Part shown: positions 1 to 5,697 of the stretch, one piece after another
Numbering within the stretch: position 1 is the stretch's first letter
Layout of the letters: each line of letters starts with the position of its first letter
Origin: Alloprevotella sp.
Lineage (GTDB): Bacteria; Bacteroidota; Bacteroidia; Bacteroidales; Bacteroidaceae
DNA: 7,774 nucleotides
Direction: 5' to 3'
Assembly: GCA_015259235.1 (NCBI GenBank)
Contig: JABZGM010000095.1
Location: 1-7,774 of the forward strand
The notes under the pieces: model-generated
Told to the model about the DNA's origin: nothing
Database searches by the model: none
Seen by the model: only the letters and a program-made list of their open reading frames with translations
Translations under genes and position numbers: made by a program

Positions 1-482
1 CTCACATTATAATCGCGCACAGATTCGTTATACTTCTTACGTGCTTCGTTGATGCGATTTTCCGTGCCTTCGAGTTGTGCTTGGAGCATCGAAAATTGCT
101 CATTTGCTTTCAAATCGGGATATTGTTCTTGCAACATCATAAGTTTGCCCAAGGCTTGCGAGAGTTGTCCTTGTGCATTTTGATAAGCTGCAAGTTGTTC
201 GGGAGTGGCATTGGAAGGGTCTAGTGTGATTTGCGAAGCCTTGGCACGGGCTGCAATTACATTCTCAAGCGTAGTGCTTTCATGCTTTGCATAACCTTTG
301 ACTGTACTTACAAGGTTGGGGATAAGATCAGCGCGACGTTGATAAGAGCTTTGCAAGTCACCCCACACTTGATTCACCGCCTCGTCTTTGGTCATGAGGC
401 TATTGTACTGGCAACCGCCGAAACCTACGAGGACAACAACGACTGCTAGGATTATCCACAGAATTTTATTAGAACTTTTCAT
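1..482 (-). CDS. lemA: LemA family lipoprotein (partial, C-terminus off the left edge)
   Basis: The ATG is at 482 and 160 codons are present before the left edge cuts the gene. The N-terminus has Lys2 and Lys6, a hydrophobic stretch at about residues 7-21, and a lipobox-like F-G-G-C with Cys24, so I infer a lipoprotein or membrane-anchored protein. After it comes the LemA core: NSLMTKDEAVNQVWGDLQ, then YQRRADLIPNLV, a highly typical LemA motif, then TVKGYAKHE. A long helical segment rich in Ala, Gln and Glu follows, with LMMLQEQYPDLKANEQF and ENRINEARKKYNE, also LemA hallmarks. The family forms an extracytoplasmic four-helix structure whose biochemical role is not settled. It lies 105 nt downstream of the TPM-domain gene on the same strand, a pairing common in bacteria. 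I see no terminator or clear promoter in the gap, so co-transcription is likely. Confidence 0.94.
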   Translation of the reverse strand, partial: MKSSNKILWIILAVVVVLVGFGGCQYNSLMTKDEAVNQVWGDLQSSYQRRADLIPNLVSTVKGYAKHESTTLENVIAARAKASQITLDPSNATPEQLAAYQNAQGQLSQALGKLMMLQEQYPDLKANEQFSMLQAQLEGTENRINEARKKYNESVRDYNV

Positions 483-587
483 ACGCTATGTATTTGAAGT
501 GATGTTGAAACAGCTAAGATTGAAATAAAAGTTTTGTATCGCTAGTATCTGGTGTAGCCAAAATGACATTAAAGGAAGAATCGCAAA

Positions 588-1553
588 CTAGAAACGTCCA
601 CCAGAGCCACCGCCACCAAAAGAGCCTCCACCAAAAGATCCACCTCCGAATGAGCCGCCTCCTCTGAAACCACCAGAACCACCGCGTCTTCCACTCAGGA
701 GACTTCCTAGAACCATACCTGCAAGAAGACTTGAGCCTGAGGAATCATCTTGATCATCATCTTCTGTTCGTTCACGAGTGAAGACTTGTCCACAGTGTTG
801 GCATCTATAGGTGCTGACAATAAGACGTACGGCTCGACCATCTCGATTAAGTCGCTGTTCTTGCTGACGGAGCTTCTGAACTTTTCGTTGGTGACATTGT
901 GGGCATCTTGGATTTGCGATATTGAGAAGATACAGACAATAGACTAATATCACCCCAAACAACACAATGAGCAAGAACACTCCTCCAACAACATTACCAC
1001 TATCTTCTAGTGCCGTTAGTTCGGTGTCACCTTGTATCACTAGGTCGATAGCCTTAACAGCGACGAGCATCGCATCGTCCCACTCTTGCTTTTTGAGCAG
1101 TGGTACAAAATATCGATCTTCAATCAATTGAATTTGTCCATCAGGCAAGGTGCCTTCTAAGCCTTCCCCTGTGAGAAACTGGTAACTTCTATCACCTACT
1201 GCCAAAACGATTACCAAGCCGGTGTTTGCTTTGTTCCCTACACCGTGTTTGCGAGCAAGCGCCATGGCGAACTCATACGGGTCATTCCCTTCGAGTTTAT
1301 CGAGTACTACAACCAGAGTTTGCACTCCTTTCGTTTCCTCCAAATTCTGAAGGATTACATTGAGGCTATCTACAGTAGTTTGAGAGAGGATGTACTCGGG
1401 ATTACTTACATATTGCGTGCGGTCGTGGTAGCGAGGCACAGGCACTTCCTCTGGTGTCCAAACTTTTGCTGTAGCTCCAACGAAAAAGCCAAGCAAAATC
1501 CCGATGACGACTAGCCACCGGCGAAAAAGGCGAAGAGATTTTCGTTGTTGCAT
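588..1553 (-). CDS. TPM domain (YgcG-like) membrane protein with zinc ribbon and Gly-rich tail
   Basis: A 321-aa protein of the TPM family (DUF477/YgcG-like). Residues 11-29 form an N-terminal signal or anchor helix after a basic start. The TPM domain spans about 43-172, with VQTLVVVLDKLEG, an NTGLVIVLAVGDRSYQFLTG strand region and LPDGQIQLIEDRYFVPLL. A second membrane helix lies at about 188-211. It is followed by a zinc-ribbon-like pair of knuckles, C217-P-Q-C220 and C251-Q-H-C254, an acidic stretch (about 261-270) and a Gly/Ser/Phe tail of GGGSF repeats from about 289 to the end. This suggests an extracytoplasmic TPM domain with a cytosolic zinc ribbon. TPM domains are variously linked to membrane-protein turnover or phosphatase activity, and the role here is unknown. 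I chose ATG 1553 because the longer frame reaches only a TTG at 1574. The neighbouring lemA gene supports the call. Confidence 0.9.
   Translation of the reverse strand: MQQRKSLRLFRRWLVVIGILLGFFVGATAKVWTPEEVPVPRYHDRTQYVSNPEYILSQTTVDSLNVILQNLEETKGVQTLVVVLDKLEGNDPYEFAMALARKHGVGNKANTGLVIVLAVGDRSYQFLTGEGLEGTLPDGQIQLIEDRYFVPLLKKQEWDDAMLVAVKAIDLVIQGDTELTALEDSGNVVGGVFLLIVLFGVILVYCLYLLNIANPRCPQCHQRKVQKLRQQEQRLNRDGRAVRLIVSTYRCQHCGQVFTRERTEDDDQDDSSGSSLLAGMVLGSLLSGRRGGSGGFRGGGSFGGGSFGGGSFGGGGSGGRF
606..662 (-). repeat. 15-bp tandem repeat coding GGGSF units
   Basis: The 3' end of the TPM gene is built of 15-nt units encoding Gly-Gly-Gly-Ser-Phe, residues about 298-316. Three units are followed by a degenerate GGGG end, and a less regular Gly-rich lead-in (FRGGGS) precedes them. 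Synonymous differences between units show the repeat is not brand new. Gly-rich C-terminal tails are common in TPM proteins, so the tail fits the family. The repeat count may vary between strains by slippage, which is inference. Confidence 0.75.
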
Positions 1554-1634
1554 ATACTTGAAATAGAATTCCAATAGTTTTTTTTACGAGATGTAATCCA
1601 CAGTTTTGCAAGTTTAGGGGATACACTCTTACTG

Positions 1635-1666
1635 CAAAGATACTAACTATCGAGAAACAAGCCAAA
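1635..1666 (-). promoter_or_regulatory. Bacteroidetes-type promoter for the TPM-lemA unit
   Basis: On the minus strand a TTTG (complement of 1663-1666) is followed after 20 nt by TATCTTTG (complement of 1635-1642), a full match to the TAnnTTTG -7 element of Bacteroidetes. Transcription would start near 1629, giving a leader of about 75 nt before ATG 1553. The upstream gene ends in a strong terminator, so an independent promoter is expected here. Confidence 0.6.
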
Positions 1667-1714
1667 ATTCGCGCTTTATTTCAAACCCTACTGCTTTCGA
1701 TACGTTAAAAAACA

Positions 1715-1753
1715 CACATCACAGCACGCTATTACCTAGCGTGCTGTGATGTG
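1715..1753 (-). terminator. Intrinsic terminator overlapping the end of the DUF5715-like gene
   Basis: A perfect 17-bp inverted repeat (1715-1731 with 1737-1753) closes a 5-nt loop. On the minus strand it is followed by a GTG and a run of T residues (about 1706-1713). The 5' arm of the RNA stem is the coding sequence for the last codons of the upstream gene (H-I-T-A-R-stop), so it terminates that transcript. The T-tract lies only on the minus-strand side, so it should act mainly in that direction. Confidence 0.88.
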
Positions 1754-2578
1754 AAAACAAGATTGATGCACTTCATATTTGACATAACAAGTGCCACGTT
1801 TTCGCTGATCACGCAACACTTCTGCCAAAACACTCTTAAGCGTTACAGCCCAGGTCTCGACTTGGGGAGGAAGCGCAGGATCCTGCACACGAAAATAGTG
1901 ATTATAGGAAATATCAAACGTCGTTCCGAAACGGTGACAACTATTCTCCGATGCGTTGCCATTGTGTTGGCGTAGACGCTGCACGTCTTCTTCCGTGCGA
2001 AGCACAGAAGTGACAACCAATTTATGAAAGGGGATGCCTTTAGTAGTTAGACTATCCAAAAAGGAACGACTTATCTCTTCTAACAATGTCGCTGCTCTCG
2101 GCACCAAATAGGGTATGCTATGCGCCAATGGTTTGACGATATAGTATGGACTATCCCCGATATATACGAGTTTACTGCCATGTCGTGTGGCTTCTTCCCG
2201 ATTCTGACACGATTGAATACCCACCTTTGAAGCTGTTGCCAGTTGCACATCATTCAAATCGGGGAAGGCATCGTCGAAGGTAGGTACAGAAGTCACACGA
2301 TTTTTCACGGGCTTTCCATCTTGAGTCAGCCAAATCGGATTGTGTCGAGGTGCCAATAACAGACTGTCAACCTTACGGCTCTGTAAAGTTACAGAATCTT
2401 GAGAATGAGCTGATAGATTATAGGAAGGATGCGACCAACGCTCTATTTGTAGCGATGTCCACTCAGGAAAAATCATTTTCACTCCAAAGAGTACAGTCAC
2501 AATGCCCCAAAACACTATTAAAAAATGATAGCGCGTAAAGCCTTGTTTGCTACGATGATTTTTTCTTGTATATGTCAT
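1736..2578 (-). CDS. DUF5715-like membrane-anchored protein, possible LAS-type zinc peptidase
   Basis: 280 aa with an ATG at 2578. A basic N-terminus (residues 1-17) precedes a single membrane helix at about 18-37, so the rest is probably periplasmic. The C-terminal half resembles the Bacteroidetes family of unknown function DUF5715. VVTSVLRTEEDVQRLRQHNG (188-207) leads into S213-x-H215-x-x-G218-x-x-x-D222 and ends in E269-V-H-Q-S-C-F-H276. This layout matches the zinc-site logic of LAS/VanY/MepA-type DD-peptidases: Arg in a S-x-x-R motif, then SxHxxGxxxD, then a C-terminal E...H. I therefore infer H215, D222 and H276 as possible metal ligands and murein as a possible substrate; this is not proven. 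It lies 52 nt downstream of the DUF4924 gene with no terminator between, and a strong terminator closes it. Confidence 0.72.
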   Translation of the reverse strand: MTYTRKNHRSKQGFTRYHFLIVFWGIVTVLFGVKMIFPEWTSLQIERWSHPSYNLSAHSQDSVTLQSRKVDSLLLAPRHNPIWLTQDGKPVKNRVTSVPTFDDAFPDLNDVQLATASKVGIQSCQNREEATRHGSKLVYIGDSPYYIVKPLAHSIPYLVPRAATLLEEISRSFLDSLTTKGIPFHKLVVTSVLRTEEDVQRLRQHNGNASENSCHRFGTTFDISYNHYFRVQDPALPPQVETWAVTLKSVLAEVLRDQRKRGTCYVKYEVHQSCFHITAR

Positions 2579-2630
2579 AAATGCCTAGAAGTATGATGTG
2601 TGTAACTCAACAACGCATCTAACCATTGCC

Positions 2631-3200
2631 TTAATGGACTGTGTCCAACTTTCCTTCGCGATGAGCTTTCCAATAATCGGAAAGTTGACCTAAAAAGGTG
2701 GAGACATCTTTAGCAGCTGCCAAAGTCTCCTCACTCACCTCCTTCTTTTGCAATCTCAGTAACATCACTCCATAAAGTAATTCAAAGCAAAGTTCCAGTT
2801 CTTGTACTACTCCCAGGGATGCTTGTTTACTATCAGCAGAGTGTTTAGCTCGAAGTTCTACAATATAGGGCAACACTTTATAATACATCTGACGATAGTA
2901 GGGATATTTTGCATTGTCTACGAGCAACTCATGCACTTCTGCCAAACCGGCTATGACATTCTTGTTAATCTGTAAGTGTCCATGTTGGGTCACTCCTTCT
3001 TCTCGCATCATGGTACAAAGATTTTCATACCACTCATCCAAAGACGTACGCTGGTCTTCTGAAACATCGAAACGAGCTAAATAGTTGGTGCGAAGTTCAT
3101 CAATGCTACAATGATGGGCACGCAGAATATCTTCCACCTGCCACATATAGAGAAGATATTCCGAACGGTTGGTATATTGAAGACGTTGAGCTATCAGCAT
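2631..3200 (-). CDS. DUF4924 family protein
   Basis: 189 aa with an ATG at 3200, only 6 nt after the stop of the LysE gene, so the two are almost certainly one transcript. The sequence fits DUF4924, a Bacteroidetes family without assigned function. It starts MLIAQ, followed by EYLLYMWQVEDILRA (14-28), WYENLCTMMREEGV (57-70), the conserved GHLQINKN (74-81), YYKVLPYIVELRAK (106-119) and LLYGVMLLRLQKKEVSEET (141-159). It is predicted to be soluble and almost entirely alpha-helical, with no signal peptide or membrane helix. Its length is in the usual range for the family. The partnership with a LysE-type exporter is recurrent in Bacteroidetes as far as I recall, but this does not reveal its job. 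Confidence 0.82.
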   Translation of the reverse strand: MLIAQRLQYTNRSEYLLYMWQVEDILRAHHCSIDELRTNYLARFDVSEDQRTSLDEWYENLCTMMREEGVTQHGHLQINKNVIAGLAEVHELLVDNAKYPYYRQMYYKVLPYIVELRAKHSADSKQASLGVVQELELCFELLYGVMLLRLQKKEVSEETLAAAKDVSTFLGQLSDYWKAHREGKLDTVH

Positions 3201-3206
3201 AACAAA

Positions 3207-3908
3207 CTATGTGGTAATGGGGATTCTTACTTGAATATGGAAAAGCGTGAGAAAGGCATAAATAACACTCACTGTGAGGACAATGACACCAATGGTGCGA
3301 TTGAGCACAATCATACCACGATAACCAAAGGAATTTTTCATGCGTGTGATGATGTAGGTCAAACCTCCCCACCACAACATGGCTCCACAAAAAATAGAGA
3401 TATACCCCCAAAAGGCTCCAAAAGGATTTTGAGGGACTGTAAAAGTGAGCTGCGCAAATAACGCAATAAAAAGAAAAATAATGAGGGGATTAGACAGCGT
3501 GAGAAAGAAGGAAGTCACAAAATTGTGTACCAAATTTCCACGTTTATGCTTCGAACGGCGGATGGCTTTAAGAGGATTACTCAACAATGTGTGCAAACCA
3601 AAGGCAAAAAGAATGGCACTGCCACCAATTTTCATCCAATAAATATTCTGCTCCTGTTCGACAAAAGACATCACTAATGTCATACCAGCACCAGTGATGA
3701 CTGCATAAATGAGATCGGAGAGGGAAGCTCCTACCCCAGTGACTAAGCCCACGATGCGTCCACGATGCATGGTGCGCTGGATACAGAGCACACCCACTGG
3801 TCCCATAGGTGCAGACACGATGATACCAATGAGTAATCCTTTGACGATGAGCTGAATAGTGCTACTAAACATCGCCCAATCTATAAGAGGGACTTCAAGA
3901 ATAGACAT
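3207..3908 (-). CDS. LysE/RhtB family translocator
   Basis: 233 aa, an inner-membrane protein of the LysE superfamily of amino-acid or metabolite exporters. The family signature is at residues 34-46 (PMGPVGVLCIQRT) in the first membrane segment, then a charged loop (MHRGRIVG). The second segment holds ASLSDLIYAV (61-70), a third lies at about 92-110, and a basic loop (115-124) follows. TLSNPLIIFLFIALFA (137-152) is the conserved second-half motif, with two more hydrophobic segments at about 165-187 and 199-223. About six helices and normal length suggest an intact protein. The exported substrate cannot be read from the sequence. ATG 3908 is used; Met13 at 3872 is a possible alternative. It is the first gene of the minus-strand unit with the DUF4924 gene. 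Confidence 0.88.
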   Translation of the reverse strand: MSILEVPLIDWAMFSSTIQLIVKGLLIGIIVSAPMGPVGVLCIQRTMHRGRIVGLVTGVGASLSDLIYAVITGAGMTLVMSFVEQEQNIYWMKIGGSAILFAFGLHTLLSNPLKAIRRSKHKRGNLVHNFVTSFFLTLSNPLIIFLFIALFAQLTFTVPQNPFGAFWGYISIFCGAMLWWGGLTYIITRMKNSFGYRGMIVLNRTIGVIVLTVSVIYAFLTLFHIQVRIPITT

Positions 3909-3915
3909 AGTATCT

Positions 3916-3950
3916 GCAAATATCGCTATTTTTCATGAGAAAAAAAAGCA
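3916..3950 (-). promoter_or_regulatory. Possible weak promoter for the LysE-DUF4924 unit
   Basis: On the minus strand a GATATTTG lies just before the LysE start codon, a 7 of 8 match to TAnnTTTG. It is preceded at suitable distance only by the T-run of the terminator hairpin instead of a clear TTTG. The leader would be just a few nucleotides, so the transcript would be nearly leaderless. The call is tentative and rests on this match plus the need for a start after the terminator. Confidence 0.28.
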
Positions 3951-3979
3951 CCGAGCGAGGAAATCGCTCGGTGCTTTTT
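3943..3979. terminator. Bidirectional intrinsic terminator
   Basis: A perfect stem pairs GCACCGAGCGA (3948-3958) with its complement (3964-3974) over a 5-nt GGAAA loop. It is flanked by an A-run (3941-3947) and a T-run (3975-3979), so it has a U-tract on either strand. On the minus strand it sits about 50 nt after the stop of the galK remnant, and I infer that it was the terminator of the ancestral galK copy. It also insulates the LysE promoter region. Confidence 0.93.
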
Positions 3980-4028
3980 ATTAAATAGGGCTTTTGCAAA
4001 GCCTTTGGTGCAAAAAGAAAGGGCTTGA

Positions 4029-4262
4029 TTAGCAAAGTTTGCGAGCACCCTCACCGATAACAACATCGATGACAATAGGTTCTTTACCAAACTTAGCAGC
4101 AAACTTTTCTTTCACCACTTTGCAGAAGTTGTCATAGAGTTCGTCAGCAACGAGGTTGATGGTGCAACCACCGAAGCCACCGCCCATGATGCGTGAACCA
4201 GTCACACCTTCTTCACGAGCAATGTCGTTGAGATAGTCAAGTTCTACGCAAGACACTTCATT
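4029..4262 (-). pseudogene. galK: 5'-truncated galactokinase remnant (C-terminal ~77 codons)
   Basis: The minus-strand frame ending in TAA at 4029 encodes the galactokinase C-terminus: EVSCVELDYLNDIA, then the third GHMP-kinase motif (GSRIMGGGFGGCTINLV, the Gly-rich loop near the substrate and nucleotide), then a normal end (IGEGARKLC). The galactose-binding signature and the ATP-binding GLGSS-type motif are both missing, so it cannot be a working kinase. Family resemblance stops near 4262. Upstream, the frame stays open to a stop at 4329-4331 but reads unrelated residues (RSVFFAELEGEN). The only nearby start is a GTG at 4256. Codons favour GGT, CTC, AAC and TTC as in the operon's galK, and there is no frameshift, so the duplication looks recent. 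It points in the opposite direction to the operon's galK. Confidence 0.88.
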
Positions 4263-4288
4263 CTCCCCCTCGAGTTCGGCAAAAAAAA

Positions 4289-4356
4289 CTGAGCGCTTCT
4301 CTGCTAGTGGTTCAGCGTCAGTTCGTAATTATCAGACGTTTACAGAGAGCGCTCAG
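4289..4356. repeat. Imperfect inverted repeat flanked by A- and T-tracts (hairpin/terminator-like)
   Basis: CTGAGCGCTTCTCTG (4289-4303) pairs with CAGAGAGCGCTCAG (4343-4356), leaving one unpaired T, around a 39-nt loop. An A8 run (4281-4288) lies on one side and a T7 run (4365-4371) on the other. The loop holds a weaker inner pairing (AGCGTC with GACGTT). It could be a long-loop bidirectional terminator isolating the galM promoter, or the trace of a small mobile or palindromic element at the edge of the galK remnant. Confidence 0.6.
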
Positions 4357-4364
4357 ATAGGTTC

Positions 4365-4396
4365 TTTTTTTGCTCCATTTTTTTTCTGTTTTTTTT
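4365..4396 (+). promoter_or_regulatory. Phased T-tracts upstream of the galM promoter (UP-like/curved DNA)
   Basis: Three T-tracts (T7 at 4365, T8 at 4378, T8 at 4389) start 13 and 11 bp apart, close to the helical repeat, and end 10 bp before the -33 element. Such phasing is known to bend DNA and can stimulate RNA polymerase. The functional role is inferred. Confidence 0.4.
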
Positions 4397-4406
4397 GTGG
4401 ATTTGC

Positions 4407-4437
4407 TTTGTACGAAGGAAATAAATTCGTAGATTTG
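4407..4437 (+). promoter_or_regulatory. Bacteroidetes-type promoter of the galactose operon
   Basis: TTTG (4407-4410) and TAGATTTG (4430-4437) match the -33 and TAnnTTTG -7 elements exactly, with 19 nt between them. Transcription should begin near 4443, giving a leader of about 84 nt before the galM ATG at 4527. No comparable site was found upstream of the transporter or galK, so this is probably the main promoter for all three genes. Confidence 0.82.
4411..4431. promoter_or_regulatory. Palindromic candidate operator TACGAA-N9-TTCGTA
   Basis: A perfect 6-bp inverted repeat (4411-4416 and 4426-4431) with a 9-bp spacer occupies the space between the -33 and -7 elements and overlaps the first two bases of the -7 box. 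A dimeric repressor bound here would block RNA polymerase. Arm centres are 15 bp apart. A further TTCGTA half-site lies at 4322-4327. No regulator gene is in the window, so the binding protein is unknown. Confidence 0.5.
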
Positions 4438-4442
4438 CAACA

Positions 4443-4480
4443 CAAAGAAAGCAATTTAAGCCCAAAAGAATTGCTCTTTG
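4443..4480 (+). promoter_or_regulatory. 5'-end hairpin in the galM leader
   Basis: CAAAGAAAGCAATT (4443-4456) can pair with AATTGCTCTTTG (4469-4480), giving 12 bp with a 2-nt bulge and a 12-nt loop. Because transcription is predicted to start near 4443, the stem would sit at the very 5' end of the mRNA, a position that often protects transcripts from decay. It matches no riboswitch that I know. Confidence 0.45.
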
Positions 4481-4526
4481 AATGATATTTTTGCAATACA
4501 ATCCCATTAGTTTAGTCTATACAACA

Positions 4527-5609
4527 ATGGAAACTCAAGCACTTAGCGGTCTTAATCCCGCCGATTTTCAAAAGGAAATTGATGGAAAGAAGACAGATCT
4601 TTTCTTCTTACGCAACATTCAAGGTAATGAAGTGGCGATTACCAACTATGGTGGTACCATTGTCGCTATCATGGTACCTGATCGCAATGGCAAGCATACC
4701 AATGTGATTCAAGCACACGATAACATCGATGCATGCATCAATTCGCCAGAACCCTTCCTTTCTACCCTTGTTGGTCGCTACGGCAATCGTATCGCTCGCG
4801 GACGTTTTCAACTAAATGGCAAAGAATACCATCTTGCTGTAAATAATGGTCCTAATCATCTTCATGGAGGTCCTACAGGTTTCCATGCGCGAGTGTGGGA
4901 CGCAGAACAAATTGGTGCGCACACTTTGGTGTTACGTTATGTTTCAGCTTATTATGAAGAAGGTTTCCCTGGTGAACTTTCCATGACCGTGCGTTACACT
5001 TGGACGGATGACAATGAACTCGTGATTGATTATAGTGGCACTACCAACAAGAAGACGGTGGTGAATATGACGAGTCACGGATTCTTCTCGCTCCAAGGTT
5101 TGGGAAATCCTACTCCTACAGCGATGGATACTATCTGCGAAATCAATGCAGATTTCTTCGTGCCTATCGATGAAACTTGCATTCCCACTGGAGAAATTAA
5201 GAAAGTGGAAGGTACTGCTTTCGATTTCCGCACTCCACACGTGGTGGGCGAACGCATCGACGATCCCAACTGCGAACAAATCAAGAATGGCGCGGGCTAC
5301 GATCACTGCTACGTGTTGAACAAAAAAGAAGTGGGCGAACTTTCGTTTGCCGCTAAAATCAAAGAACCTGTGAGTGGTCGTACGATGGAAGTTTACACCA
5401 CAGAGCCAGGTTTGCAATTCTATTCCGACAACTGGGCAAATGGTTTCCCTGGCTATAAGGGTGCCACTTTTGGTCGTCGCTCAGCACTTTGCTTTGAAGC
5501 ACAACATTTTCCCGACAGTCCTAATAAACCTCATTTCCCAAGCGTGGTGTTGAATCCTGGTGAGGTTTATACGCAAAAGACGGTCTATAAATTTGGCGTA
5601 GAATCTTAA
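4527..5609 (+). CDS. galM: Aldose 1-epimerase (mutarotase)
   Basis: 360 aa. It interconverts the beta and alpha anomers of galactose so that galactokinase, which uses the alpha form, is supplied. This is the first step of the Leloir pathway, in the cytosol unless exported, and no signal peptide is seen. All key GalM residues known from the Lactococcus enzyme can be placed: Arg88 in GRYGNRIA, His113 in NHLHGG, the general acid His184 in NMTSHGFFSL, Asp259 in GYDHCYVL, and the general base Glu324 in LCFEAQHFPDSPN. Length is normal and the beta-sandwich domain is complete. An in-frame ATG at 4482 would add 15 hydrophobic residues. I prefer ATG 4527 because the family begins at LSGLNPADFQKE and 4482 abuts the leader hairpin. 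It is first in the operon; the transporter follows after 88 nt. Confidence 0.97.
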   Translation: METQALSGLNPADFQKEIDGKKTDLFFLRNIQGNEVAITNYGGTIVAIMVPDRNGKHTNVIQAHDNIDACINSPEPFLSTLVGRYGNRIARGRFQLNGKEYHLAVNNGPNHLHGGPTGFHARVWDAEQIGAHTLVLRYVSAYYEEGFPGELSMTVRYTWTDDNELVIDYSGTTNKKTVVNMTSHGFFSLQGLGNPTPTAMDTICEINADFFVPIDETCIPTGEIKKVEGTAFDFRTPHVVGERIDDPNCEQIKNGAGYDHCYVLNKKEVGELSFAAKIKEPVSGRTMEVYTTEPGLQFYSDNWANGFPGYKGATFGRRSALCFEAQHFPDSPNKPHFPSVVLNPGEVYTQKTVYKFGVES

Positions 5610-5620
5610 TGAAAACTTCA

Positions 5621-5650
5621 GCTCGCGCTGAGACATTACTCAGCGCGAGC
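5621..5650 (+). terminator. Intergenic hairpin between galM and the transporter (attenuator or terminator-like)
   Basis: A perfect 12-bp G+C-rich stem (5621-5632 with 5639-5650) with a 6-nt loop starts 11 nt after the galM stop codon. The following CTTTTCTGTT is a poor U-tract, so it is more likely a leaky terminator, or an mRNA-processing or stabilising element inside the operon, than a full stop. No promoter of the TAnnTTTG type follows before the transporter start. Confidence 0.7.
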
Positions 5651-5697
5651 CTTTTCTGTTGAAATATATCAAATAAAAATCTAATCAAATACATTCA

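Noticed and set aside
231..449. 72-codon plus-strand open frame near the left edge
   Set aside because: It overlaps lemA antisense, and the lemA frame carries convincing family motifs.
1554..1574. Seven-residue longer start (TTG at 1574) for the TPM gene
   Set aside because: TTG starts are rare and the ATG at 1553 is followed by a normal basic signal sequence (MQQRKSLRLFRRW).
4029..4256. Stand-alone small protein from the galK fragment (GTG start)
   Set aside because: It lacks the substrate and ATP motifs, has no promoter resembling TAnnTTTG nearby, and matches a galactokinase tail, so a remnant is the simpler reading.
4263..4380. Recombination (dif/att-type) site in the 39-nt loop
   Set aside because: No match to known dif or conjugative-element cores and no integrase gene nearby.
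4482..4526. Upstream ATG giving galM a 15-residue hydrophobic N-terminal extension, possibly a signal peptide
   Set aside because: The extension is short, lacks a basic N-terminus and a cleavage site, and is outside the family pattern, which starts at LSGLNPADF. The codon also directly abuts the leader hairpin.
4944..5417. 157-codon minus-strand open frame inside galM
   Set aside because: A shadow of a strongly coding gene; its product is His/Phe-rich without motifs.
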